A DNA stretch of 32,022 bases from Cytophagales bacterium (GCA_027317105.1 DAHVFH010000209.1:1-32022), one strand, 5' to 3'; numbered from the stretch's first letter, positions 7,423-16,209 are shown. Program-made: numbers and translations. The notes: generated by a model from the letters alone, not told the origin.

Positions 7423-8876
7423 TCACTAAAAAATTTATCCGTAATTCAATTATTTATACCGCTGCTGGCGCACTGCCTATGGCCAGCGCTATCATTTTAT
7501 TGCCCTTCTATCTCAAGTACCTCACCCCCGATGTTTTTGGTACAATGGCTATCTATACAGGATTTTCATTGCTTGTTCAGGTATTCGTCACCTATAGTTT
7601 TGATACTTCCGTCTATAATTATTTTCACGAGTTCAAAAATGATAACGCAAAGCTGCGTTCGTTTATCAGTTCAGTGTTCATTTTCATATTGCTTACAAGT
7701 CTTCTTTTAGGAAGCCTGTTGGCTATCTCCGGAGGTTGGATTTTTGAAATTGTTTTTAAGCATGCATTTGCCGGGATAGAAATTTTGTTTTATCCCTATG
7801 GTATGATGGCAGTAGCAACTGGGATATTTCAAGCTGTTTTTAAAGTGAATAGTAGCCTGCTCCAAACCCAAGAAAAAGCCAGTTCTTTTTTGTGGTATAA
7901 CATTCTATCCTTTTCATTAATCTCTGCTTTTACCATTGGAGGACTCATCATTTTTCCTGATAACCTGATAGGCCCAATCGGTGGACGATTTGCTGCTTCG
8001 GCCATTTCAGGTGTTTGGGTTTTAGGTGTTAATTACCGTCAATATGGATTTACTTTTAATTGGCCTCTAATCAAAAGCATATTGGGTTATAACCAGACCG
8101 TACTAATTTATCAGTTGATTCAATGGGTGAACAATTATTACGACAGAGTGTTGATGACTTCGTACTTGCCAATGGCGCAAGTCGGAATTTATGACTTTGC
8201 GGCAAAATGTTTATCCGTAATTGAGTTGGTGATCACGGGTTTCAATAGTTCCTTTTACCCGAAAGTATTGGGTGCCATTGCTTTGCAGCCTGAAAAAAAA
8301 ACCACGCAAGAGATTAATCGCTATTACCATGGCCTTACCGCAGTTGCTATCCTGTTAGTCACTTTGTCAATATTTTTTTTCCCGATAGTGATCGAGGCGT
8401 TTGTTACCAAGCCGGGTTATCGGGCGGCTATTCCCTGGATACCGATGCTTGCGGTTACTTACTTACTTCGTTCCATGCGATTTTATGTCGCCATGCCGTA
8501 TAGTGCCTTGAAGTATGCAAAACCCCTCCCTTACTTTTATTTCATCATGGTGGCCATAAAAATATTGACCATGATTGTTTTGCTGCCAAAATATGGCATT
8601 ATGGGTGTAATCATTGCAATATGGGTGGGATATATAATAGAAATTGTTTTCTTGTTTTTCGGTATTAAGAAGAAGTTTACTGTAGCGTTTAATGTTTTTA
8701 AATTAATTGCCGCGCCTATCGCAATGGCGGTTTTAATTGTTGTTTCTGAACCTTTACTGGGCGTAGCGCATCCGTTACTAACACACGCTTTGTACATACT
8801 AATTGGAATTTTAGTATTGGTGTGGGTCTACCGAAACGAGTTAAAGACAATAGATCTTTCTAAAATCCTTCGCTAA
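7419..8876 (+). CDS. Polysaccharide flippase, Wzx-like (MOP/MATE superfamily)
   Basis: This 485-residue, very hydrophobic protein is predicted to have about 12-14 transmembrane helices. It looks like the O-antigen/lipopolysaccharide flippases that move undecaprenyl-linked oligosaccharides across the inner membrane. Support comes from the N-terminal IIYTAAGALPMASAIILLPFYL segment, which resembles the first helix of Wzx proteins, and from its position next to glycosyltransferases. The start is TTG at 7419, overlapping the previous stop as TTGA; the next Met would remove most of helix 1. It ends 1 base before the convergent methyltransferase stop. A9 (8293-8301) and T8 (8373-8380) runs interrupt the coding sequence. 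Confidence 0.83.
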   Translation: MITKKFIRNSIIYTAAGALPMASAIILLPFYLKYLTPDVFGTMAIYTGFSLLVQVFVTYSFDTSVYNYFHEFKNDNAKLRSFISSVFIFILLTSLLLGSLLAISGGWIFEIVFKHAFAGIEILFYPYGMMAVATGIFQAVFKVNSSLLQTQEKASSFLWYNILSFSLISAFTIGGLIIFPDNLIGPIGGRFAASAISGVWVLGVNYRQYGFTFNWPLIKSILGYNQTVLIYQLIQWVNNYYDRVLMTSYLPMAQVGIYDFAAKCLSVIELVITGFNSSFYPKVLGAIALQPEKKTTQEINRYYHGLTAVAILLVTLSIFFFPIVIEAFVTKPGYRAAIPWIPMLAVTYLLRSMRFYVAMPYSALKYAKPLPYFYFIMVAIKILTMIVLLPKYGIMGVIIAIWVGYIIEIVFLFFGIKKKFTVAFNVFKLIAAPIAMAVLIVVSEPLLGVAHPLLTHALYILIGILVLVWVYRNELKTIDLSKILR

Positions 8877-8877
8877 G

Positions 8878-9615
8878 TCATTTCAATTTCCCAATGGCCA
8901 CAAGTGAAGAGGAATAGGTAAATCCATACTTGGGAGTGCCACCTAATAAAGTAATTAATTTTGCTCGAACCAGGCCGAGAAAAGAAAGTTGGATTCGATT
9001 GGCGAAATATACCTCCTCAATTTCGATTCCGGCTTGTTGCATGACTTTAGCGATGGTATAGGGTGTGAACCAGTAACGATGGTCGCTGTTTATTTTTTCC
9101 CTTGATTTTTTTGCCTGTACAAATACTTGCATGGTGAGGACATTAGGAACTGTGATCACTAGCTTGTCAATGACTTTTCCATATTTCTTTTTAATCTCTC
9201 TTAGGTAATGCACAGGATTGTCGATGTGTTCCAGTAATTCACCTAAGATCGCATAGTCCCAATATTCAGCCAGCACTTCCGGAATAGGTTCGCCTGTGAT
9301 GTCTCTGAGGATAATATTTTGAAATCCAAACTTGCTTTTCACATACTCGTTTGTTTCTTCATCAATGTCTACGCCTAAACATTTTACCGTATGGTCTGTA
9401 AGTTCTTTATGAAGCCATTTTCCAGCCTTAATTTTTTGCTCGATTAGAGGGAGGTGATCCAGGCAACCGAGATGAAGAACTTTTTTTTGTTTAGTTAAAT
9501 TGGTTAAAAGTTTTATTCGGTCAGGAATGGCTTGGTAATAGGAGTAAGGAACATCAAGGCTATTTGAAAATTTATTTCCTTTAAGGTATTCAAGTGTTTG
9601 AGGATCTAATTTCAA
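8878..9615 (-). CDS. SAM-dependent methyltransferase (class I, polysaccharide locus)
   Basis: The 245-residue protein has a class I methyltransferase core. Motif I is KVLHLGCLDHL near residues 45-55, a degenerate form of the glycine-rich loop. CLGVDIDEE follows as the acidic ribose-binding strand, then WDYAILGELLEHIDNP as the motif IV region and KLVITVPNVLTM. A WFTPYTIAKVMQQAGI segment matches the late part of sugar and small-molecule methyltransferases of this type. The substrate is unknown; the context suggests a sugar or glycan. The start is TTG at 9615, 3 bases after the stop of the upstream glycosyltransferase, with no ATG nearby. It is the last gene of the minus run and converges on the flippase. 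Confidence 0.8.
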   Translation of the reverse strand: MKLDPQTLEYLKGNKFSNSLDVPYSYYQAIPDRIKLLTNLTKQKKVLHLGCLDHLPLIEQKIKAGKWLHKELTDHTVKCLGVDIDEETNEYVKSKFGFQNIILRDITGEPIPEVLAEYWDYAILGELLEHIDNPVHYLREIKKKYGKVIDKLVITVPNVLTMQVFVQAKKSREKINSDHRYWFTPYTIAKVMQQAGIEIEEVYFANRIQLSFLGLVRAKLITLLGGTPKYGFTYSSSLVAIGKLK

Positions 9616-9618
9616 GAG

Positions 9619-10884
9619 TTAAGGATTTAAGATTTTATTGGTAAAATTAGAGAAATTCGTTTCGGCATTAAAGTGTTCTCGCCAATTAGAAATGCAATTT
9701 TTCCTGAGAACTTCTTTTTGATCGCTCGATAACAACAATAATTCCCGAATGGAATTCGAAATTTCTAACGGTGTGATTTCTTTGGACAGTAGCTTTCCGG
9801 TAACTTTAGAAACTATTTCCCGACTTCCACCTACATCGGTGGCGAGGCAAGGAATCCCAAAGGATTGTGCCTCCATGAGCGAAACAGGAAGGCCTTCCGA
9901 CATACTGGTATTGATAAAGAGGTCTACGAAGTTTTGTTCATAGAATTTCATCAGATCTGCATTTTTTATGTAACCTCTAAATTCATACTTATCATGATTT
10001 AAATGCTGCGAAGCCAACTCTTCTAATTCGCCTTGTAATGGCCCATCACCAAAATGAATCCAATGGATTTGCAAATCATTAAGTAGCGACAAGGCCTCTA
10101 TGATTAGATGTATTCGTTTTAAGGGAATTAGGTTTGAGCAACTCACTAAAAGGAAACCTTGATCTTTTATTCTGGTGGGAAGAGTTGTTGGCATTACAGT
10201 ACCAAGCTTTGCTATCTCTATTTTGGCGGATAACTTTTGGCCAATTAATTCATTTAGAATGTTTGCACCAAAATCAGAAACGGAGTAAACCTTATCCAAC
10301 TTTGATGCAATTATTTTACGGAAGGCTAGATATTGATCAGCATGCAAGGTAGGATTAAGATCGCTGCCGTGGGCTCGGGCTATCCTTTTGACGGATATGC
10401 TTTTAGGAGCGACAAAAATTGTGGCGAGTGCTGATGAGGTAAACCAATACGAATAAACCAACACTGTTCCGGAAAGTTGTTTTGAAATAATTGTTTTCTC
10501 AATTTGCTTAGCTAAAACAAGCGCTTTGAATAGGTCGTGGAACGCTTTTTTTATTACCCGAATAGAGATTTTTTTACGAATGGACTTTAAGTTTAAAACT
10601 TCCTGATAGAGGCACCAGAGAGCCAACGAAAAATTCTTTAAGAAAAGAAAAACAGATTCAATTTTTTCTCCTTTTGTACTTATCGGGTTTACCTGGATTG
10701 AAGTAAAGTTTGGAGCTGAAAAGCGACAGTCTTTTGTCTCAATCTCTTTGGTGATTACGACTACCTGATCAAATCCATCAACAAGCCAATTAATTTCGTT
10801 TTCCAGAAATGACTCTCCCTTTCCGTAAGGAAAATGATTGGTTAAGAGGATGAGGTGCTTTTTTGTGGCAGTATGGGGATTCAC
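9619..10884 (-). CDS. Glycosyltransferase family 4
   Basis: The 421-residue GT-B enzyme opens with HLILLTNHFPYGKGESFLENE, a pattern seen in family 4 glycosyltransferases of exopolysaccharide loci. The C-terminal half has LVSCSNLIPLKRIHLIIEAL (acceptor/donor loop), HFGDGPL, and the family's E-x7-E region in NTSMSEGLPVSLMEAQSFG, followed by CLATDVGGSREIV. It probably adds one sugar to a lipid-linked oligosaccharide in the cytoplasm. The start is GTG at 10884, with the box-like word TATCTTTC 7 bases upstream. A 104-base gap separates it from the LpxD-like gene, while the methyltransferase follows within 3 bases. Confidence 0.88.
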   Translation of the reverse strand: MNPHTATKKHLILLTNHFPYGKGESFLENEINWLVDGFDQVVVITKEIETKDCRFSAPNFTSIQVNPISTKGEKIESVFLFLKNFSLALWCLYQEVLNLKSIRKKISIRVIKKAFHDLFKALVLAKQIEKTIISKQLSGTVLVYSYWFTSSALATIFVAPKSISVKRIARAHGSDLNPTLHADQYLAFRKIIASKLDKVYSVSDFGANILNELIGQKLSAKIEIAKLGTVMPTTLPTRIKDQGFLLVSCSNLIPLKRIHLIIEALSLLNDLQIHWIHFGDGPLQGELEELASQHLNHDKYEFRGYIKNADLMKFYEQNFVDLFINTSMSEGLPVSLMEAQSFGIPCLATDVGGSREIVSKVTGKLLSKEITPLEISNSIRELLLLSSDQKEVLRKNCISNWREHFNAETNFSNFTNKILNP

Positions 10885-10891
10885 TAGGTCA

Positions 10892-10899
10892 GAAAGATA
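10892..10899 (-). promoter_or_regulatory. Possible -7 box (TATCTTTC) for glycosyltransferase
   Basis: On the minus strand TATCTTTC is one base off TAnnTTTG and lies 7 bases before the GTG start at 10884. The spacing matches the other leaderless-type promoters here. The 104-base gap upstream supports a separate transcription start within the minus gene run. Confidence 0.35.
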
Positions 10900-10988
10900 T
10901 GGATTTGGGATAGATGTTCATACAATGGAATTGTTTCAATTAGCTATCATTCAAACAGCAATAAGGGAATCTTTCTCAACTGCTACCT

Positions 10989-11933
10989 CTACTTTAAAAA
11001 CCTCTTTCGTGCTTCTGACCATTTCTTGTGTTCATCCATTGTTATGGCTGGATTACCAATCATTAAACTGTTCTCTGTAGTATCTTTCAAAATGACCGCA
11101 CCAATACCTGTGTTGGTGTTTTTTGCAATGTGAATTTGGTTTTTTATTGAAACGGAAGGGGCGATCCAAGTGTTTTCACCAATTCTTGCACTTCCTCCAA
11201 TCATTGCATTGGCAATCACAAGCGAATTTCTTTCGACTACAACACCATGAGCAATGTGTACGAGATTGTCGATTTTTACATTTTCATGAATTTCAGTATC
11301 ACTTAAGACCCCCCTATCTATGCAGGTATTGTTATGTATTTCAACATTATCTTTTATAACTACTTTGCCCAAATGTTGCATAAGTTGATAGTCATTGTCT
11401 GAATCTTTATCGTAACCAAATCCGTAGTTTCCAATTGTGTTATTACAGCCGATAATTACATTGTTTCCGATAACAGTATTAGCAAGAATTGTGGTGTTGT
11501 GTAGAATCACATTATTGTTCCCGATAGTGCAGTTTTCCTCCACAACAACGTGGTGGCCAATATAGCAATTGGATCCAATTTTAACAGAGGGATGGATAAT
11601 GGCAGAGGATTCAATTTTTTGTGACCAATTCTTTTTAAAGTAAATCGATAAAATTTTTACAAATGTGGATCGAGGATTTTCGCTGACTAAGAAATTGCAA
11701 TTTGCAGAACTGATTTTTTGGTAACTGAGTTTTGATAAAACGAGAAGTCCCAAATTAATTCCACCAGGTTCAATTGAATCTGTGAATTTATCACTTATCC
11801 AACTAATTGAATTTTTTAGGCTATTTCCAAGCGCTTCATGCAAGCCTGTTGCATTTTCAATAGTTTCTAATTCATTCCCATGAAATTCACATTCGGGGAA
11901 TTTGCTGATCACATCTTTAATGCGAATTTTCAT
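10989..11933 (-). CDS. LpxD-like N-acyltransferase (left-handed beta-helix)
   Basis: The 314-residue protein has the two-part structure of LpxD, UDP-3-O-acylglucosamine N-acyltransferase. An N-terminal domain (1-105) includes NFLVSENPRSTFVKIL. A hexapeptide-repeat beta-helix (about 105-290) has units such as IGNNNV, IGNNVI and IGENTW. The LpxD-type core GNYGFGYD, then GKVVIKDNVEIHNNTCIDRG and KIDNLVHIAHGV, is present; the His of IAHGV corresponds to the catalytic His of LpxD. It sits inside a glycan locus, 9 bases after a PIG-L deacetylase, so it may acylate an amino sugar of the locus product rather than lipid A. Whether it is the housekeeping LpxD cannot be decided without the rest of the genome. 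Confidence 0.82.
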   Translation of the reverse strand: MKIRIKDVISKFPECEFHGNELETIENATGLHEALGNSLKNSISWISDKFTDSIEPGGINLGLLVLSKLSYQKISSANCNFLVSENPRSTFVKILSIYFKKNWSQKIESSAIIHPSVKIGSNCYIGHHVVVEENCTIGNNNVILHNTTILANTVIGNNVIIGCNNTIGNYGFGYDKDSDNDYQLMQHLGKVVIKDNVEIHNNTCIDRGVLSDTEIHENVKIDNLVHIAHGVVVERNSLVIANAMIGGSARIGENTWIAPSVSIKNQIHIAKNTNTGIGAVILKDTTENSLMIGNPAITMDEHKKWSEARKRFLK

Positions 11934-11942
11934 ATTTATAAT

Positions 11943-12575
11943 TTATATAACCCATCTGATTATCTCGAAGGCTTCTGCGAAAGGTGAATTTATCTGTACT
12001 CCCCTGACGGTAGCAAGGGATTTTATAAAATCCGCATTGAGATAGCTTCTGTGTTTTTGCGAGTCATAAGCATTCAAGGCATCAATTTTCTTTTTAATAT
12101 TCCCTTCATTCAATTTAATAAAACATTGTGTGTTGAACGAAAGATTATTCCAAGGTAATTCGTATCCAAGAATTGAGATGTTTTTGAATGCTCTTAAGCC
12201 TTCTTCGGCAATCACTTGGTGATCCTGATGTATATCTTCGGAGATGGGAAGGAATACTATCTCTGGTTGAATTTTTGTTTTAAGTTTTATTAATTCTTCT
12301 AATATATCTTGCCGGTACTCCTTAAATCTTCTCACATCGAAGTCGAAAAGGACAAGATTGGAACCTGGGATTCCTAGGATTTTTGTTGCGACTTTAACTT
12401 CCTTTGCAAGCGTGTCAGGTGCTAGGTGAGGAGGTAAAGAACGGGTGCATATTGAGAAGGCGACATAATGAACTTCTTTTCCTTCTTCAACGAACCGGGA
12501 AATTGATCCTCCGCAACCGAGTTCACCATCATCGGTATGAGGAGCAAGAATTAGGATTTTATTTTTGTTTTGCAT
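11943..12575 (-). CDS. PIG-L/LmbE family deacetylase
   Basis: The 210-residue protein belongs to the zinc-dependent PIG-L deacetylases, which remove acetyl groups from N-acetylglucosamine-type sugars. The signature LAPHTDDGELGCGGSI (residues 10-25) supplies the metal-binding His and Asp, and ISEDIHQDHQVIAEEGLRAF carries the second metal-binding HxxH-type motif. No signal peptide is visible, so it acts in the cytoplasm, on nucleotide-linked or lipid-linked sugar. It lies between a glycosyltransferase (15-base gap) and the LpxD-like acyltransferase (9-base gap), suggesting deacetylation followed by re-acylation. I considered the bacillithiol enzyme BshB, but no BshA- or BshC-like neighbour is present. 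Confidence 0.87.
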   Translation of the reverse strand: MQNKNKILILAPHTDDGELGCGGSISRFVEEGKEVHYVAFSICTRSLPPHLAPDTLAKEVKVATKILGIPGSNLVLFDFDVRRFKEYRQDILEELIKLKTKIQPEIVFLPISEDIHQDHQVIAEEGLRAFKNISILGYELPWNNLSFNTQCFIKLNEGNIKKKIDALNAYDSQKHRSYLNADFIKSLATVRGVQINSPFAEAFEIIRWVI

Positions 12576-12590
12576 CGAGGTAATAATTCG

Positions 12591-13733
12591 TTAAGTAGAT
12601 AATAGTTGCTTTACAATCTTATTTAAAAGAATCTTGTTTTTTTCGGCATTTATTTCTCGAGCCGCTATTTCAGCGTTCTCTTTAAAGGAGTTTATTTCCT
12701 TAGAGGTCAGACTACTTAATATTTCAGCAAGAGCTCTTGCCGTAAAATCTTCCGATACTAGTCCTAAATTATATTGTTCTACAAACGCAGCCATTTCAGG
12801 TATAGGACCAATTGCTATTGCTAACCTAGCCTGAATGAAATCAAAGAATTTGTTTCCTAATCCGTTTTTGTAATTGAAGTTTATTGGTGGCACCAAAATT
12901 ATTCCAATATCAAATTTGTTAATAGTTTCGACCACTTCTTCGGATTTTACTGGTTCGATAAATTTTATTCTTTTGTTATTTTTTGAAATTTCTTTCAGCC
13001 AAAATAAATATTTGCGAGTTTTTTGATTTCCTGTTTGTGGAGTGAAGACCATTAAATTTAGATGAAATCGTTCATCTAAATGATCCATCATAGCAATCAT
13101 TAGTTCCAATCTTCTTGAAGGTATTGCTATTCCGTGATGAATCATTTGAATAATTCCCTCACTCGTTGTGCTAGGGGCAATATTTTGAAAGGGTGCAGCA
13201 TTGTTAATAACAATGGGTTTCACGAGGTATTGCTTTTCATATTCTTTGGCAATCCCTTCCCCTATTGTTGTAATAATATCGGCTTTAGAAAGGTACTTTG
13301 AGCACAAATATTTATTAAAAGGTTGAAAAAGAATACGCCATGCAAACTTATCTTCAAATTGTCTTGGAAAATATTCATGGGCGTCAAATAATAATTTGGC
13401 CTTTCCTTTTAATTTATATGCTAAGGGAAGCGACTCAATATCGTTGGCAATGATTAAATCAAAATCATATTTTAATGACCTTAATTCAGGATAAGAATGC
13501 AGTAACTTAAAGGCTTGGCTAAAGAATCTAAGAACCAGTAGTATTGCTGCCAATATTTTGATTGAAAGAGTTAGATTTGGATGGTTTAATTTAACAAACT
13601 TAAAAGTAGAATCTTCCAAGGCATCAAAGCAAGCAACTGTTAATTGGTATTTATCCTTTAAGAAATATATTTGCCTCTTTACACGGGCATCCTGTTTTAG
13701 GTTGCTGAGAGAAATTATTAAGATTTTTGACAT
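12591..13733 (-). CDS. Glycosyltransferase (GT-B fold)
   Basis: The 380-residue protein starts SKILIISLSNLKQDARVKRQ, an opening typical of cytosolic GT-B glycosyltransferases in Bacteroidota polysaccharide loci. An LIIANDIESLPLAYKLKGKAKLLFDAHEYFPRQF segment forms the end of the N-terminal half (DAHEY resembles the loop of GT4 enzymes). The C-terminal half has IQMIHHGIAI, RIKFIEPVKSEEVV and GLGNKFFDFIQARLAIA, the donor-binding side. The start is the ATG at 13733, six bases behind a perfect TATATTTG box; a TTG three codons earlier lies inside that box region. It heads the minus run of sugar genes. Base composition is visibly AT-richer than in gyrB. Confidence 0.84.
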   Translation of the reverse strand: MSKILIISLSNLKQDARVKRQIYFLKDKYQLTVACFDALEDSTFKFVKLNHPNLTLSIKILAAILLVLRFFSQAFKLLHSYPELRSLKYDFDLIIANDIESLPLAYKLKGKAKLLFDAHEYFPRQFEDKFAWRILFQPFNKYLCSKYLSKADIITTIGEGIAKEYEKQYLVKPIVINNAAPFQNIAPSTTSEGIIQMIHHGIAIPSRRLELMIAMMDHLDERFHLNLMVFTPQTGNQKTRKYLFWLKEISKNNKRIKFIEPVKSEEVVETINKFDIGIILVPPINFNYKNGLGNKFFDFIQARLAIAIGPIPEMAAFVEQYNLGLVSEDFTARALAEILSSLTSKEINSFKENAEIAAREINAEKNKILLNKIVKQLLST

Positions 13734-13739
13734 GAAAAA

Positions 13740-13747
13740 CAAATATA
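13740..13747 (-). promoter_or_regulatory. -7 box (TATATTTG) for minus-strand polysaccharide genes
   Basis: TATATTTG on the minus strand matches TAnnTTTG exactly and ends 6 bases before the ATG at 13733. It probably drives the minus run from the glycosyltransferase through the LpxD-like gene with a leaderless first start. The divergent LamG gene begins at 13817. Confidence 0.6.
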
Positions 13748-13816
13748 ATGGAACAAGGTTTGGGGAAACGTTGATTTTCTCAAAAATGGCATAATCTATT
13801 TGAAATCTTGATAATC

Positions 13817-15625
13817 ATGAGGACATTTCTATTTTTTGGTCTGCTAATGTTAGCAAAGGCAAGCTATTCACAAACGGACAGTGTTGGGTCAGGTCATGCT
13901 TTAAAATTTGATGGTATTCAGGATTATGTGGTTCTTGGAGATGAGTACCATAATTTAAATTTTCCTTTTTCTGTTTCAGCATGGGTTTTTCTTGACCCAA
14001 CTAGCTTGGGTTCTCCTATTTTTGTGACGAATGATAATAACCCATTATACAGAGGTTTTTGGTTTGTTATAAGTCCAAATGTTCTTGAGTGCGAATTTGG
14101 AGATGGCACGGGTGGAAATAATCCTGCATTTCGTCAAGGGAAGATTGCTTCGATTCAAAATGTTACTAGCCGATGGATAAACGTTTGTGCTGTAATGACT
14201 TCCCCATCTAATATTAATCTTTATATTAATGGCGTGAATATTGGTGGAAACCCAAGTGGGGGGTCAAGTTTAACGATTGCATCAAGTTTCACTGGGGATA
14301 CGCCTAAAATCGGATATTTTTTGTCAAATGGATCTGCCTATCACTTTAAGGGTACTTTAGATGAAGTTAAGTTGTGGAATCGTTCTCTCACGCAAGACGA
14401 AGTACGACAGGACATGTGTAAAAAGTTGAAGGGCAACGAAACCGGGTTAATAGGTTATTGGCCATTTGATGAAACAAGCGGCAATACCGTATTTGATAAG
14501 TCGCCTAACGGATTCAATGGACAAACACAAGGAAACCCACAGCGCGTTTTTTCAGGTGCCCCGATTGGAAATTCCAGCACATTTCTTTATCCCCCTTCAG
14601 GTTGGACGGGCACAAACATTTCAATGACTGATGGAGCAGATAAAGTTACCGTTTCGAATATTCAAGGTAATCCCGAGGGGATTCAAATTTATGAAGTCAA
14701 GAACTTACCGAGTCAAATAACGGGCCTAAATCTATCAAAAATCAGCCAACCTTATTTTGGGGTATTTGCAGCGACTAGTGCTGGCGCTAGCAATTCTTTT
14801 GATGTCAATTACACTTATCAAAATGCAAACTCCTGCAGTTTGTTCTCAAGGAATAACAACAGTATTCCTAACTGGGCTGTTTCACCTAACCCAGCCACTC
14901 AGGTTTCCCACCAAATTGAGGTGATTAAAATATCGGGGAGCAAGATAAATCTTGACTTAGGCGCTGATCAAATTTTATGCAATCAAACTTCGGCCACCCT
15001 ATCCACGGGATTATCTGATCCTACTCTAACCTATTTATGGAACAATGGAATGACTAGTCCTTCTATCGTGGTGGCTACCTCAGGAGAATATGTAATCAGG
15101 GTGTCCGGGGACTGTGGAACAGTTAAAGATAGCGTGAGGCTTACTTTTTCTGAACCCCCAACGGCATTCTCGTTGGGTGTAGATCAAAAACTATGTCAAC
15201 TTCAACCTATGCCCTTAAAGCCGTTTTCAGATACCACAGGTCTTACTTTCTTATGGCAAGACGGATCTAAATGGTCCACATTTAAGGTCAATGATTTTGG
15301 CACCTATTGGCTAACCGTGAAGAACTATTGCGGGCAAGCTTCGGACACGCTTCATGTGGTGAAAAATGAGCTATTAGATTATTCAAAATTGCCCAACGTA
15401 ATTACGCCTAACGGAGATGGAAAAAATGATTTTTATAAAATCCCAGATCAATTTTTGGGGCAGCTAAACATTGAAGTTTTTAATCGATGGGGTAAAAAAG
15501 TATTTCACGAGATTGGATACATGAATGATTGGGACGGTGGCGATTTGGATCCTGGAATTTATTTCATGTTAGTTACCGGTGGTTGTATTGAAAAATACAA
15601 AAGTTCTGTAACTATTCTAAAATAA
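13817..15625 (+). CDS. LamG-domain protein with T9SS type B (CHU_C) C-terminal domain
   Basis: The 602-residue secreted protein starts with a signal peptide (about residues 1-19, ending near SYSQ). A LamG/concanavalin-like domain follows (about 20-210), from ALKFDGIQDYVVLGD to FKGTLDEVKLWNRSLTQDEV and then LIGYWPFDETSG. Two similar Ig/PKD-like units follow (each with LG.DQ.LC and a W.(N/D)G motif, about 375-525). The end is a gliding-motility C-terminal domain: LPNVITPNGDGKNDFYKI, VFNRWGKKVF and DPGIYFMLV. That C-terminus is the type B sorting signal of the type IX secretion system, so the protein should be exported and surface-attached or released. A glycan-binding or adhesin role is plausible. 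The start is the ATG at 13817. It converges on ruvC with 5 bases between them. Confidence 0.88.
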   Translation: MRTFLFFGLLMLAKASYSQTDSVGSGHALKFDGIQDYVVLGDEYHNLNFPFSVSAWVFLDPTSLGSPIFVTNDNNPLYRGFWFVISPNVLECEFGDGTGGNNPAFRQGKIASIQNVTSRWINVCAVMTSPSNINLYINGVNIGGNPSGGSSLTIASSFTGDTPKIGYFLSNGSAYHFKGTLDEVKLWNRSLTQDEVRQDMCKKLKGNETGLIGYWPFDETSGNTVFDKSPNGFNGQTQGNPQRVFSGAPIGNSSTFLYPPSGWTGTNISMTDGADKVTVSNIQGNPEGIQIYEVKNLPSQITGLNLSKISQPYFGVFAATSAGASNSFDVNYTYQNANSCSLFSRNNNSIPNWAVSPNPATQVSHQIEVIKISGSKINLDLGADQILCNQTSATLSTGLSDPTLTYLWNNGMTSPSIVVATSGEYVIRVSGDCGTVKDSVRLTFSEPPTAFSLGVDQKLCQLQPMPLKPFSDTTGLTFLWQDGSKWSTFKVNDFGTYWLTVKNYCGQASDTLHVVKNELLDYSKLPNVITPNGDGKNDFYKIPDQFLGQLNIEVFNRWGKKVFHEIGYMNDWDGGDLDPGIYFMLVTGGCIEKYKSSVTILK

Positions 15626-15630
15626 TTTGA

Positions 15631-16197
15631 TCATCGAACCCTACCCGGATTTTCCTTCAAAAATGCGCCCCAGGAAGAGGATTTGTTTTTCACGGCACCC
15701 TTTTGATAATGATGGCACACGGCTACCGCCAGGGCATCGGTAGCATCTAGAAGTTTGGGCAATTCTTTGATCGAAAAAATTTGCATCAACATTTTGGCTA
15801 CTTGCTCTTTGCTGGCATTTCCATTGCCAGTGACGGACTGCTTTACTTTTTTTGGTGAGTATTCCGTGATGGGTACTTCGCGATAGAGTGCCGCTGACAT
15901 GGCCACGCCTTGGGCGCGGCCCAGCTTAAGCATAGACTGCACATTCTTGCCAAAAAAAGGAGCTTCCAGTGCTACTTCATCCGGTTTATATTCGTCTACT
16001 AAAGCCAGCACACGTTCAAATATTTTCTTTAGCTTCAAGGCATGATCTCCATATTTCCCCATATTAATTACGCCAAATTGGATTACACTCATCTTGCTAC
16101 CCTGAATGATCAAAATACCATAACCCATGATGTTCGTGCCCGGGTCGAGACCCAAAATAATCTTCTCACTAACAGGTTTTTTCTCAACTTTGCCCAC
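15631..16197 (-). CDS. ruvC: Holliday junction endonuclease RuvC
   Basis: The 188-residue nuclease resolves Holliday junctions with the RuvAB helicase. The four catalytic acidic residues are present: Asp18 in LGLDPGTNIMGYG, Glu78 in ALEAPFFGKN, and Asp151 and Asp154 in DATDALAVAVCHHYQ. The DNA-binding GRAQGVAM and SVTGNGNASKEQV segments are also there. The start is GTG at 16197, placed 4 bases after an exact TAAGTTTG box, so the message should be leaderless. About 11 residues precede the canonical start region, and an alternative start further in cannot be excluded. It is divergent from the GT2 gene with a 26-base gap. Confidence 0.95.
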   Translation of the reverse strand: MGKVEKKPVSEKIILGLDPGTNIMGYGILIIQGSKMSVIQFGVINMGKYGDHALKLKKIFERVLALVDEYKPDEVALEAPFFGKNVQSMLKLGRAQGVAMSAALYREVPITEYSPKKVKQSVTGNGNASKEQVAKMLMQIFSIKELPKLLDATDALAVAVCHHYQKGAVKNKSSSWGAFLKENPGRVR

Positions 16198-16201
16198 AGC
16201 C

Positions 16202-16209
16202 CAAACTTA
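16202..16209 (-). promoter_or_regulatory. -7 box (TAAGTTTG) for ruvC
   Basis: TAAGTTTG on the minus strand matches TAnnTTTG and lies 4 bases before the GTG start of ruvC. Given that the box centres near -7, transcription would begin at the start codon itself. Confidence 0.55.

Noticed and set aside
11943..12575. PIG-L protein as the bacillithiol enzyme BshB
   Set aside because: No BshA-type or BshC-like gene is adjacent, and neighbours are surface-glycan genes. The flanking glycosyltransferase does not open like BshA.
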